Of a stretch of DNA of 64,000 nt, positions 22,746-31,363 are shown one piece after another. This stretch comes from Chloroflexota bacterium (GTDB taxonomy: Bacteria > Chloroflexota > Anaerolineae > Anaerolineales > Anaerolineaceae). Every line of letters starts with the position of its first letter. Position 1 is the first letter of the stretch. The stretch is from positions 62,001 through 126,000 of the forward strand of contig JAAYUC010000008.1 in the NCBI GenBank assembly GCA_012517865.1, in the 5' to 3' direction. Position numbers and translations under genes: made by a program. The notes beneath the pieces are model-generated. The model did not search any database. It was not told the DNA's origin and saw nothing but the letters and a program-made list of their open reading frames with translations.

Positions 22746-24011
22746 TCAACAACTTTCGGATGAATGGTTTTCAGCTGCCTGGTTATGTTTGTTAATCTTT
22801 TGCAGCAGACGTTCGCGGCGGTGGTTGAAACCAACTATTAATGCCGACTGCGGCGCTCCGTCCAGGCAGCCGTGCAGGTATGTGAGGGCTTGTTCGGTGC
22901 AGGCTAACGCCCTGGCAGGTTCGCCGCAGTGATGTTCGTAATATTTGGCCAGCTCCTCCAGCGCTTCGATCGTTCCCGCCTCTGCGGCCTGAGCCCAAAG
23001 TTCCGCGGCTTCGGCAAGTCTGTTTTGCCGTTTCAATAAGCGCGCCTGCGCCAGAAGTGGCTCGACGCGCGGCTCGGAGGGACTGCCAACCTGACGGCCT
23101 TTTTCATACAGCGAAAGGGCCGTGTCGGAATCACCCAACTGTTCCACCAGCCTGCCAAGACTTGTCAGGTCCTGACTGCTGCTATTATTCCAAGCGGTCG
23201 GATCGCTCAAAACGTCTGTAAAGAGCGCGAACAGCGCTGCCAGGCTGACCACATCCTGTTCGTTGTGGACAAAAATCCCTTTCAGGGGTTCCGCGTCTCC
23301 TTCCCGAAGATATTGCGCGTAATATTCCGGTATCAGATACCCGGGCACCTCATCCATGTCGCGGGTCAGGCCGAAAATTTTGTTTTCAATATTGCCCAGC
23401 GTGCATTGTTCCAGGCGGGCCTTCCAAATACGGCGGGTAAGATGCAGTAAATCCACGTGCGGCAGGTCCTCGAACGGGCTGCTGAATCCCTGGAGCACAT
23501 AGCGCGTGTTTAGAATCGGGATATCAAAGGATTTACCGTTGTAGGTAACCACCGCGGCCATTCCGGCGCAGAATTGTTCCAGGGCAGCCAGGAGCGCGGC
23601 TTCTTCCGCTGGTCCCCGCAGAAAAAATTGTTCCATCACGAAGCTGTTCCCGCGGTAGCGGCCAACGCCGACCATAAAGGCCATCGTGCCCGTCCCACCC
23701 GAAAGCCCGGTTGTTTCAGTATCAAGGAAAATGAAATTTTCTATGCTGGTTTCCGCCAGGTGCGGGGCGCGGGCCCAGCGCGCAATTCCATGGTGTGAAT
23801 AATTGGGCAGCAGCCGCTGGCTGCCAAGCAGGTAGCCGCTGCTGTACTCGTGGAAGGACGAGAAAAGGCTGCCGTAATTCGTCTGCACTTCCCGACCCGA
23901 AACGACCTGTTCAATCGGTCTGCGAGGCTTGCGCGCGGCGGAGGTGTCTGGCTGAAGGCCGAGACTGACGCCCATTTTCTTTAGCCTCTCGCTGAGGGAG
24001 CCAAAATCCAT
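22746..24011 (-). CDS. mrfB: MrfB (YprB)-like DEDD exonuclease with TPR tail
   Basis: 421 residues. An RNase H-like 3'-5' exonuclease domain (about 90-265) has the DEDD motifs FLDTETTGL, VTYNGKSFDIPIL and HNEQDVVSL. A C-terminal TPR-like helical region (about 290-400) has lone-repeat features such as DTALSLYEKGRQ. In Bacillus the partner genes yprA and yprB were shown to form MrfAB, which excises mitomycin C adducts without UvrABC. The gene begins one base after the helicase gene stops, the same pairing as in Bacillus. Start: ATG with the MDFGSLSERL opening typical of the family. Confidence 0.88.
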   Translation of the reverse strand: MDFGSLSERLKKMGVSLGLQPDTSAARKPRRPIEQVVSGREVQTNYGSLFSSFHEYSSGYLLGSQRLLPNYSHHGIARWARAPHLAETSIENFIFLDTETTGLSGGTGTMAFMVGVGRYRGNSFVMEQFFLRGPAEEAALLAALEQFCAGMAAVVTYNGKSFDIPILNTRYVLQGFSSPFEDLPHVDLLHLTRRIWKARLEQCTLGNIENKIFGLTRDMDEVPGYLIPEYYAQYLREGDAEPLKGIFVHNEQDVVSLAALFALFTDVLSDPTAWNNSSSQDLTSLGRLVEQLGDSDTALSLYEKGRQVGSPSEPRVEPLLAQARLLKRQNRLAEAAELWAQAAEAGTIEALEELAKYYEHHCGEPARALACTEQALTYLHGCLDGAPQSALIVGFNHRRERLLQKINKHNQAAENHSSESC

Positions 24012-24012
24012 T

Positions 24013-26520
24013 TCACACCAACCCGGTCAACAAGGCCAGCGCTTCCTGTTTTCCGCCGTGACCTTCTTCACCAATTGGACCGACGCAAGCGGGACAGCCT
24101 TCTTTACACTGACACTCCGATATCATTTCCACAGCCTTGGAAATCCAAAAATCGCGCCGCTCGAATAAACGCTCTGAAAGCCCGATGCCTCCGGGAACAT
24201 TGTCATATACCATGAGAGCGGGTCCGCCGTTCGCCAGGACTGAGCGGGCTTCCGCCAGCATACCCAAATCTTCACGGTCGCACATCACCAAAAGCGGCGC
24301 CAGATTTCCTAGCGCGTACGCCGCCCCGGCCAGTCCGCTGCGCAGTCTGACGTTCCGCTCCGCCTGCTGATGGCAGGACGGGCAGAGTGTGATGAGATTG
24401 GCAGGCGCGTTTGCCAATTCCGGGTCCTCGAAAGTTTTAAATGGTTTGATGTGATGTACGTGCAGCTGGCTCTCGTCCCCTTCAGTGCCGCATACGCGGC
24501 AGCGCCGGCCGTCCCGCGCCAGAATGCGGCTCTTAAGCGCGTTCCAAATCGGGCCGTATTGGTTGGGGTCCGCGTTCCAGAGTCTTTCATCGCGCAGCTG
24601 GTCAATAAAATCGGATGCGAAGGTAAGCCAGCAGCCGGATGTCTCCATGAAAGTCGGGGGAAGCTCAACCAGGCCTGTGCCGATAGTCTCAGCGCTCAAC
24701 CAGCGTATCTTGCGGTAACTGCTGACTTCCAGACGCAGGCTCAGCTCTCCAAAGTGGCTGGCGTAGGTAGAGAAGGTTTTTTCCTGGCGGGAAGTGAAAG
24801 CTTCTATCGTGGTCGAGACGTTCGGTATGGTGTAGTACTCCGACTGCACTGGCTTCAGCAGGCAGCTTCCGTGCTCAAGGTCCAAAGATAGCACTTCGTA
24901 AGTCTCGGCTTCCTGAAGGTAAATTGCTTCCGGATGGACCAGCCACCTGGCGCTGGCAGCGTCAATCTCCCCGATTACCTGTGAGGATTCTCCCGTCCCG
25001 ACCCGCAGCGTGATGACATTGGGTGTGCTGCTGCGTAAAGAAACGCTGCCCGCGGCAAATTGGTCCGCGATCCAAAAGTATTTTCCGTTTTGCAGGTGCA
25101 GAACGCCGGACTGCACCAGGATTTGGAGAAAAGCCTGCAGCAGTTCCGCGGGAAGGCTGCCAAAATGGTCATTTTCCAGAAAAGGCAGTTCAAACGCGGC
25201 GCACTGAAGGTGCTGCATCAGGATTGCGTAGTTGTTTGGGTCTAATAAGGCGTCTTCCGGAGACTTATCGGTAATGTATTCGGGATGGTTCGCCAGGTAT
25301 TGGTCCATTGCTTCCGGGGAGGCGATGAACATTGCCAGTGAGGGCTGCTGCCTTCGTCCGGCACGTCCGGCGCGCTGGCGCGTGGTAGCAATAGAGCCTG
25401 GGTAACCTACCAAAAGCACGGATTCCAGGCTGCCGATATCAATTCCCAGCTCAAGCGCGGACGTCGCCACTACGGCTTTAATGGAACCCTCTTTAAAGCC
25501 TGCTTCAATCTCACGCCGGTCGGCTTTGAGGTAACCGGAGCGGTAGCCGCGGATGCGAGAGCGCATTTCCCTGGGCACGCTGTCGTACAGATATGCCAGA
25601 ATCATTTCCACGCTGCGTCGGGAGCGGGTAAATACCAAGGTCTGCAAATCGTTCGCGAGTAGTTTTCTGGTGAAGTGGATGCCGGTTTGCAGACTGCTGG
25701 CGCGCAGTCCCAATTGCTCGTTAACAAGAGGGGGATTGTAAACCAGGAAATGCCTGCGGCCGTGGGGGGAGCCGTCCTCGTCAATCAGCGCTGCAGGGCT
25801 CTCAATCAGCTTCGCGGCAAGCTCTTCTGGATTGCCGATGGTGGCGGAGGTGAGAATGAACTGCGGGTAGGAATGGTAAAAGGCCGCTACCCGCTTGAGC
25901 CGGCGGACGACATTGGCCACGTGCGAACCGAAGACCCCGCGGTACGTGTGGATTTCATCAATAACGACGTATTTGAGCCCGGTAAAGAAATGCCGCCAGA
26001 TGGTATGGTGCGGAAGGATGCCCTGGTGCAGCATATCCGGATTGGTAATGATGATGTCGGCGTTTTTACGAATTTCAGAACGATGTTGAGCCGGGGTATC
26101 GCCGTCGTAGATGGCTGGAGTGGGTCGGGGGCTGCCATCTGGCCCCGCGCACAGGTCTTTCAGCAGCCGCAGCTGGTCTTGTGCCAGGGCTTTGGTGGGG
26201 AAGAGGTACAGAGCGCGGGCGGAACTATCCTGGAGAAGCGCTTGAATTACCGGGATGTCGTAGCAAAGCGTTTTTCCGCTGGCGGTGCCGGTGCTGACCA
26301 CCACGTGTTCTCCCGCGCTAATTTTCCGCAGTGCCTGCGCTTGATGGCTGTACAGTCGGGTGATGCCGCGCTGTTTCAGGTTATGAAGCAGGCGCTCCGG
26401 CAAATTGTCGGGGAAAGGTTCGTAATGGGCTTCTACAGGCTGGCTTATTTGCCAGCAGGTGGTATTACGGATAAATTCCGGGTCTTTTTGCCAGATGCTG
26501 AGGAGTTCATCAATATCCAT
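24013..26520 (-). CDS. mrfA: MrfA (YprA)-like DEAD/DEAH helicase with an HNH nuclease motif
   Basis: 835 residues. The SF2 helicase core has TGTASGKT (77-84), DEIH (188-191), LTSATIGNP and GRAGRR. The C-terminal DUF1998/MZB region has the four-cysteine cluster Cys803/805/809/812. Between core and cluster, residues 674-717 hold a full HNH signature: CRVC, HVHH (His687/689/690), an Asn, and CPSCH (Cys713/716, His717). An HNH motif is not part of the characterised Bacillus MrfA as I know it. Here it would add an endonuclease to a helicase-exonuclease repair pair. The gene starts nine bases after the SDR gene. Confidence 0.88.
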   Translation of the reverse strand: MDIDELLSIWQKDPEFIRNTTCWQISQPVEAHYEPFPDNLPERLLHNLKQRGITRLYSHQAQALRKISAGEHVVVSTGTASGKTLCYDIPVIQALLQDSSARALYLFPTKALAQDQLRLLKDLCAGPDGSPRPTPAIYDGDTPAQHRSEIRKNADIIITNPDMLHQGILPHHTIWRHFFTGLKYVVIDEIHTYRGVFGSHVANVVRRLKRVAAFYHSYPQFILTSATIGNPEELAAKLIESPAALIDEDGSPHGRRHFLVYNPPLVNEQLGLRASSLQTGIHFTRKLLANDLQTLVFTRSRRSVEMILAYLYDSVPREMRSRIRGYRSGYLKADRREIEAGFKEGSIKAVVATSALELGIDIGSLESVLLVGYPGSIATTRQRAGRAGRRQQPSLAMFIASPEAMDQYLANHPEYITDKSPEDALLDPNNYAILMQHLQCAAFELPFLENDHFGSLPAELLQAFLQILVQSGVLHLQNGKYFWIADQFAAGSVSLRSSTPNVITLRVGTGESSQVIGEIDAASARWLVHPEAIYLQEAETYEVLSLDLEHGSCLLKPVQSEYYTIPNVSTTIEAFTSRQEKTFSTYASHFGELSLRLEVSSYRKIRWLSAETIGTGLVELPPTFMETSGCWLTFASDFIDQLRDERLWNADPNQYGPIWNALKSRILARDGRRCRVCGTEGDESQLHVHHIKPFKTFEDPELANAPANLITLCPSCHQQAERNVRLRSGLAGAAYALGNLAPLLVMCDREDLGMLAEARSVLANGGPALMVYDNVPGGIGLSERLFERRDFWISKAVEMISECQCKEGCPACVGPIGEEGHGGKQEALALLTGLV

Positions 26521-26529
26521 GAGGAATTT

Positions 26530-27390
26530 TCAGGAACCGTGCCGCCCGGTTTTGTCAGATTCCAAAGCTGCTTTTTTCTTTTTGGCGTCCCTGACCAGCA
26601 TGTCCATCACCGGATAGACCGCCCCGCCCAGATGCGTTGCCAGGAAGAACAGCACTTTCGCTTCAAACCCGGGAACAATTGTGTTTTTATCCTTCTTGAT
26701 GCCTTGCACAATGGCTTTGGCGACCTCTTTGACGGGCAGAGGTTTGTCAGAGCCGGCAATCAAGGCTGTTTCGAACGGTTTGTACTGACTTTCCCAGGCA
26801 AATTGCGGCGTATCCGTATCCGGCGGATAGATTGACGTGACTGTGATGCCGCGCGGTTTCATTTCGGAGCGAAGGGCGTCGGAGTATCCCTTAACCGCAA
26901 ATTTCGCGCCGCTGTAGGCGGTGTATCCAAACATCCCGATGACGCCCGCCAAAGAAGAAATGTTGACTATATGGCCGCTGCCGCGGGCGATAAAATCAGG
27001 CAAAAGCGTCTGCACGACATTGACTGTGCCGTGGTAATCGATGTCCATCATCCAGCGGAAATCTTCCAGAGGCAAAAGTTCGGCATAGCCGGGTTTAACG
27101 ACCCCGGCGCAGTTGATGAGTAAATCCGGTAGGCCAAAACTTTCTTTTAAATCAGCCAGGACTTGCTGAATTTCCGCCGCGTTAGCGACATCAGCGGCAA
27201 CAGCGGCGATTTTCTGGGCTTGATGGACGCGGGATTTTTCAATAAGTCCGACAGCTTCTTCCAGACGCTGCTGTCCGCGGGCAAGAATTGCCACGGACAT
27301 GCCTTCAGAAAAAAGTTCGCATGCCAGCGAAAGACCAATTCCGCTGGAGCCGCCGGTAATCAGTGCGAGTTTTCCGTTGAAGTTTTTCAT
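26530..27390 (-). CDS. Short-chain dehydrogenase/reductase (3-ketodihydrosphingosine reductase-like)
   Basis: 286 residues. Motifs: TGGSSGIG (cofactor binding), NCAG, catalytic Ser in NISSLAG and YTAYSGAKFA (Tyr-x-x-x-Lys). A C-terminal extension has a hydrophobic segment near FEAKVLFFLATHLGGAVYPV that could touch the membrane. The spacing and C-terminal part resemble 3-ketodihydrosphingosine reductases. That assignment is a family-level inference and no serine palmitoyltransferase gene is nearby. ATG at 27390 is chosen because the upstream in-frame extension lies inside the FmdB gene, and GGAAG precedes this ATG. Confidence 0.85.
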   Translation of the reverse strand: MKNFNGKLALITGGSSGIGLSLACELFSEGMSVAILARGQQRLEEAVGLIEKSRVHQAQKIAAVAADVANAAEIQQVLADLKESFGLPDLLINCAGVVKPGYAELLPLEDFRWMMDIDYHGTVNVVQTLLPDFIARGSGHIVNISSLAGVIGMFGYTAYSGAKFAVKGYSDALRSEMKPRGITVTSIYPPDTDTPQFAWESQYKPFETALIAGSDKPLPVKEVAKAIVQGIKKDKNTIVPGFEAKVLFFLATHLGGAVYPVMDMLVRDAKKKKAALESDKTGRHGS

Positions 27391-27392
27391 GT

Positions 27393-27617
27393 TCAGCTTC
27401 CGCAGGTACTGCAGCTGCCGCCGGAGCAGCTTCCGCAAGACGGCCCAGAGTCAGTCAGGCTTTTACCGTTGCTGAAGGCGTTTACCTTTGAAAGCTTACG
27501 CTTTGTTTCGATACTGGTACAGCGCGGGCACTGTGCGGGAGAATCAGCCTGGCTGTATGCGCGGATGAGTTCAAAATGCGTGCCGCACTGCTGGCATTGG
27601 TATTCGTAAATTGGCAT
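27393..27617 (-). CDS. FmdB-family zinc-ribbon protein
   Basis: 74 residues. It opens MPIYEYQCQQCGTHFEL and has a second CxxC in CPRCTS, forming the FmdB zinc ribbon. The tail is Cys/Gly/Ser-rich (CGSCSGGSCSTCGS), which is usual in this family. It is called a putative regulatory protein, but its function is unproved. It lies two bases before the SDR gene in the same operon. Confidence 0.93.
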   Translation of the reverse strand: MPIYEYQCQQCGTHFELIRAYSQADSPAQCPRCTSIETKRKLSKVNAFSNGKSLTDSGPSCGSCSGGSCSTCGS

Positions 27618-27671
27618 AACTCTTCCTTACCTCGGCGATATGTAAATCAGACTGTCGGAATATTAATCCTG

Positions 27672-28706
27672 TTATGATGGGTTGGCAAGCCCGATGTACT
27701 GCTGTCGGATTGCGGGTATCAAATACTCCTCAAAAGCGCGTTTTTGATCATAATCCGGCTGCCAGTCCCAATCGCGGCGGGCCGCGCTGTCATCCACATC
27801 CTCAGGCCAGGAATCGACAATCTTCTGCCTGCGCGGGTCAACTTCGAAGCTGATGCGTGCGCCTGGGAAAGCCTTGGTGGTGATATCGTAGATTTCCTGG
27901 GCGGTCGGGTTGAAACTGGTGACGTTATAGACAAATTGTGTCAGCCTGGCGCCATCCGCTGCCTCCAGGGTTATCAGCGATTTAATCGCGTCTGGCATGA
28001 CCATGAAAGGTAAGCGCGTATCCGGACGGACAAAGCAGTTGTACGGGGTGCCTTTGGCAGCCGCGTGCAGCATCTCCGGGCCGTAATCGCTGGTGCCGCC
28101 GGTCGGGATTGTTTCCGCGCTAATCAGCCCCGGGAAGCGCAGACAGCGGAAATCGACAGTCGGCCCTGAGGCGAAATCCGCGGCAAGCTGGCGGTAATGC
28201 CGGCTGTAATAGCGGCCAAGATGTTCGCAATAAAGCTTGTTGCAGCCGTACATGGTGGTCGGGAAGGTGTATTGTGATTCTTTGACCTTGCCAACCTGAG
28301 TTTTACAGGCCAGTGAGTCCATGCCGTACGCGGCGATTGAGCTGGGGTAGATAAACTTCACCGAATTCCCCTGCCACTGCGATTGTTCCACAGCCAGGCG
28401 TAGCAGGTTCAAAGTGCCTTCCACATTGATTCGATGGGCAGTCTCCGGGTTGTATTCAGCTTTGGTAGATAGAATTGAGGCAAGATGGTAGATTGTCCTG
28501 ATTTGATGTTCCACAACCAGCCGGCCGAGTAGTATTTGATCGAGAATATCTCCCACTATCCATTTAGCCACCAGGCTGCGCAAAGGCTTATCCAATGGGT
28601 TGACATCAATCGCGACAATCGGGCAATTCATCGCGGAAATGTGGCGTATTAAGCCGTGACCAATTTCGCCATTTGCTCCAGTAATGAGAATAACTTCCTC
28701 TCGCAT
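27672..28706 (-). CDS. SDR-type L-threonine 3-dehydrogenase-like protein
   Basis: 344 residues of the extended-SDR (epimerase) fold. TGANGEIG binds NAD, the catalytic Ser is in YPSSIAAYG, and Tyr/Lys are in TTMYGCNKLYCE. The segment RFPGLISAETIPTGGTSDYG and the later DTRLPFMVMPDAIKSL closely follow the SDR-type threonine dehydrogenases, which oxidise threonine to 2-amino-3-ketobutyrate. No 2-amino-3-ketobutyrate CoA ligase gene is adjacent. AAGGAG precedes the ATG. It lies 15 bases after the phosphatase-like gene and 54 bases before fmdB. Confidence 0.82.
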   Translation of the reverse strand: MREEVILITGANGEIGHGLIRHISAMNCPIVAIDVNPLDKPLRSLVAKWIVGDILDQILLGRLVVEHQIRTIYHLASILSTKAEYNPETAHRINVEGTLNLLRLAVEQSQWQGNSVKFIYPSSIAAYGMDSLACKTQVGKVKESQYTFPTTMYGCNKLYCEHLGRYYSRHYRQLAADFASGPTVDFRCLRFPGLISAETIPTGGTSDYGPEMLHAAAKGTPYNCFVRPDTRLPFMVMPDAIKSLITLEAADGARLTQFVYNVTSFNPTAQEIYDITTKAFPGARISFEVDPRRQKIVDSWPEDVDDSAARRDWDWQPDYDQKRAFEEYLIPAIRQQYIGLANPS

Positions 28707-28721
28707 GTTTCTCTCCTTGAT

Positions 28722-29417
28722 TTATAACGGCAGTGTGAGTGACATTCGCCGTATGGGTTTTCCGGTACTCCTGCCTACCTGCATGACAACCACTGCCATG
28801 TCGTCGTGCGGCTGCCCCAAATCCTGCGCGATTGCCTGGTTCAGCACCTGATCGGCTAACTCCTGGACAGTCAGCTCTTGTTCGTCCAGGACCGTTTCCA
28901 TCAAGGAATTCCACTCGATCGGCTGGCTGAGCTCCCAACCGGCGGTCGCGACGCCGTCCGAGAACATGATGATGATGAAATCATTTTCAATCGGGAACTG
29001 GTAAACATTAGGCTGCAGGGGATTGACTTCGTCGCGGCCTTCATAACTGGTGTAGCTGCCTTCGTTTTTGCGGATCATGATCACAGGCAGGTCATTGTTT
29101 TTTGTGAGGACAAGCGTTTCGGTCTCGAGATCGCAGGAAAGCACGTTCAGGCTTAACTCGGCTTGATTGTGATATTCAGTTTTTAGCGCTGAAAGGACGG
29201 CCCGCGACGCGGCGCCGTCGTGGATGCCTTCAAGGATGAGGGATAAAACCTTGTGGACGGCTTTCCGCGCGACAAACTTGGACCGGTTTCCATTCAGTTT
29301 GCCTTCACCCAGGATGACAGAAACACCGCCATTCGGTCTTTCCACCATTTCCACCTGGTCGCCCTGTTCCGGTGAAGAATATCGGTCCACTTTCGCGATA
29401 GCAATTTGAATTTCCAT
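28722..29417 (-). CDS. SpoIIE/PP2C-type phosphatase-like protein
   Basis: 231 residues with a single PP2C-SpoIIE domain. Recognisable motifs are IIIMFSDGV (motif 8) and QPHDDMAVVVM (motif 11), both metal-binding Asp positions. The first metal motif, usually D-G-x-G-x-G, reads GEGKLNG at 37-43 and lacks the Asp, with Glu38 as a possible substitute. Activity may be weak or lost. This family usually dephosphorylates anti-sigma-factor antagonists, but no such genes are nearby. It is the first gene of the operon that ends in mrfA-mrfB and appears leaderless. Confidence 0.78.
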   Translation of the reverse strand: MEIQIAIAKVDRYSSPEQGDQVEMVERPNGGVSVILGEGKLNGNRSKFVARKAVHKVLSLILEGIHDGAASRAVLSALKTEYHNQAELSLNVLSCDLETETLVLTKNNDLPVIMIRKNEGSYTSYEGRDEVNPLQPNVYQFPIENDFIIIMFSDGVATAGWELSQPIEWNSLMETVLDEQELTVQELADQVLNQAIAQDLGQPHDDMAVVVMQVGRSTGKPIRRMSLTLPL

Positions 29418-29423
29418 GCAATT

Positions 29424-29429
29424 ATTCTA
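29424..29429 (-). promoter_or_regulatory. -10 box of the phosphatase-mrfAB operon (leaderless geometry)
   Basis: Minus-strand TAGAAT is separated from the ATG at 29417 by exactly six bases, so transcription would begin at or next to the start codon. Confidence 0.45.
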
Positions 29430-29497
29430 ACCCAAACTGCCCCCGCGTTAGGAGGTTCAGTCTGGCAGAAAGGGTACAATAGCAGCTAAGGTGCTCC

Positions 29498-31363
29498 ATG
29501 ACACAACGAAGTAGGAAATTACTGCCTTTTAGCCTGCTGGTATGTTTGTTGGTTTCCGCCTGCAGAACACCAACCAGCACGCCGCAGCCGTTGCCAGCCC
29601 CAACTGAGGCTGGAGCAACGCCCACGGCCAATACTCTGCGTATCAGCGAAATCCAGGGCGCGCAGCACCGCTCGCCTTATGATGGAAGGCGGATCTCCGG
29701 GGTGGAAGGGATTGTGACCGCGCTTACCGGTGGTGGATTCTACCTGCAGGACCCTATCCCTGATGAGGATGAGCGCACCTCCGAAGCCATTTTTGTGTCC
29801 GCCAACGCCTTTGGACAGGTTAAGGTTGGAGATTTGGTCCGCGTGGAGGAAGGAATCGTGCGAGAATTTAACCCTGCCGGTCCGGGAGCAAATTCGCTGA
29901 CCCGGACCGAGCTTAACCAGGTGTCGTTCACTGTACTCACCAATGGCAGGCCTCTGCCGGAAGCAGTGGTTTTGGGTGAGGGCGGCCGGAGAATTCCAAA
30001 TATGGTCATCGAAAACGACGTGAATGGATATGCCGGCAGGTCCGGTGAGTTTGATCCCGACCGGGACGGCCTGGATTTTTATGAAAGCCTGGAAGGAATG
30101 CGCGTGCAGGTGAATGAGGCCCTGGCGGTATCGTCCGCCACCTCTTACAAAGAGGTCGCTGTTGTGGCGGATAAGGGGAAAAATGCGGGCGTTTTATCTC
30201 CTCGCGGCGTGTTGGTGCTGAGGCAGGAAGATGCCAATCCCGAGCGCATCATACTGGACGACACGTTTATCAATATGCCCGCTATCCGGGTCGGGGCGCG
30301 ATTTACGGAGCCAATCATCGGGATTATGGATTACAGTTACGGTAATTTCAAATTGCAGCCCACCCAAAAGCTGCGGTTTGAGCAGGGGACTAACCCTCCA
30401 GAAGCCGTTGCTTACCTGCCTGCGGAGAATGAACTGGCTTTCGCGACCTATAACGCGGCTAACTTCAGCCCGATGGTCTCGCCTGAGAGGCTGGACGCGC
30501 TGGCTAAACAAATTGTAGATACCTTGCGAAGCCCTGATATTTTAGCCCTGCAAGAAATCCAGGATGATGACGGCGAGCTTGATTCCGTGCAGACTTCCGC
30601 CGCCGGGAATATCAGCAAGCTGATTCAGAAAGTGAAGCAGGCCGGAGGACCGGAATATCAGGCGCTCACCATTGACCCGCTGCGAAACGCGGACGGCGGC
30701 GCGGCAGGTGGGAATATCCGGGTTGTGCTGCTATACCGGGAGGATAGAGGCCTCAGCCTGGCTGCCGCCCCGGTCGGGGACGCGACCACCGCCAACCAGG
30801 TGCTGAAAAAGGACGGAAAACCCGTCCTGTCGCACAATCCTGGCAGGGTGAGCCCGCAAGCATACGCTTTCAGGGACAGCCGCAAACCGTTGGCAGCGCA
30901 GTTTTCGTTCCGCGGCAGCGATGTTTTTGTCATCGCCTGCCACCTCAACTCTAAAGGGGAGGACGGCCCATTGTTTGGCGACCAGCAGCCGCCGCCGCTT
31001 CTTTCTGAAAGGCAGCGCATTGAGCAGGCGCGCGAAATCAATGCCTTCGTCAGGCAAATTTTGACAGTGGATCCATTTGCTTTCGTAGTCGTCTTAGGCG
31101 ACATGAACGATTTCCAGTGGAGTGCGCCTATGAAGAAACTTGCAGAAAATGCGTTGGGGAACCCTATCACGCTGCTGCCGGAGTACGATCGTTACACATA
31201 TAATCACGAAGGCAACGGTCAGGCGCTGGACCACATCCTGGTCAGCCTGGCTTTGTTGAAGCAGCTCAGCCACTTTGATATTGTCCACATCAATTCTGAA
31301 GCGCTGCCAGACGCGCGCGTGAGCGACCACGACCCTGTTTACGCAGCCTTCAAATTCGAGTAA
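29498..31363 (+). CDS. Lipoprotein endonuclease/exonuclease/phosphatase-family nuclease
   Basis: 621 residues. A lipoprotein signal (LLVSAC, Cys22) and a Pro/Thr linker precede an OB-like domain (about 45-150, with GVEGIVTALTGGGFYLQDP). The EEP catalytic fold occupies about 305-620: TYNAANF, LALQEIQDD (metal Glu), IACHLNSKG, GDMNDFQ and SDHDPVYA. This matches ExeM-like extracellular nucleases that degrade DNA for nutrient use or biofilm turnover. A TACAAT -10 lies 20 bases before the ATG. The next lipoprotein gene overlaps its stop codon by one base. Confidence 0.88.
   Translation: MTQRSRKLLPFSLLVCLLVSACRTPTSTPQPLPAPTEAGATPTANTLRISEIQGAQHRSPYDGRRISGVEGIVTALTGGGFYLQDPIPDEDERTSEAIFVSANAFGQVKVGDLVRVEEGIVREFNPAGPGANSLTRTELNQVSFTVLTNGRPLPEAVVLGEGGRRIPNMVIENDVNGYAGRSGEFDPDRDGLDFYESLEGMRVQVNEALAVSSATSYKEVAVVADKGKNAGVLSPRGVLVLRQEDANPERIILDDTFINMPAIRVGARFTEPIIGIMDYSYGNFKLQPTQKLRFEQGTNPPEAVAYLPAENELAFATYNAANFSPMVSPERLDALAKQIVDTLRSPDILALQEIQDDDGELDSVQTSAAGNISKLIQKVKQAGGPEYQALTIDPLRNADGGAAGGNIRVVLLYREDRGLSLAAAPVGDATTANQVLKKDGKPVLSHNPGRVSPQAYAFRDSRKPLAAQFSFRGSDVFVIACHLNSKGEDGPLFGDQQPPPLLSERQRIEQAREINAFVRQILTVDPFAFVVVLGDMNDFQWSAPMKKLAENALGNPITLLPEYDRYTYNHEGNGQALDHILVSLALLKQLSHFDIVHINSEALPDARVSDHDPVYAAFKFE

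Noticed and set aside
25675..26835. 386-codon open frame on the plus strand
   Set aside because: It lies antisense to the mrfA and SDR genes, whose motifs are intact. It has no ribosome site and no recognisable domain.
27393..27435. Cys/Gly/Ser-rich end of the FmdB protein as a second modification substrate
   Set aside because: Such tails are usual in the FmdB family and no maturation gene is adjacent.
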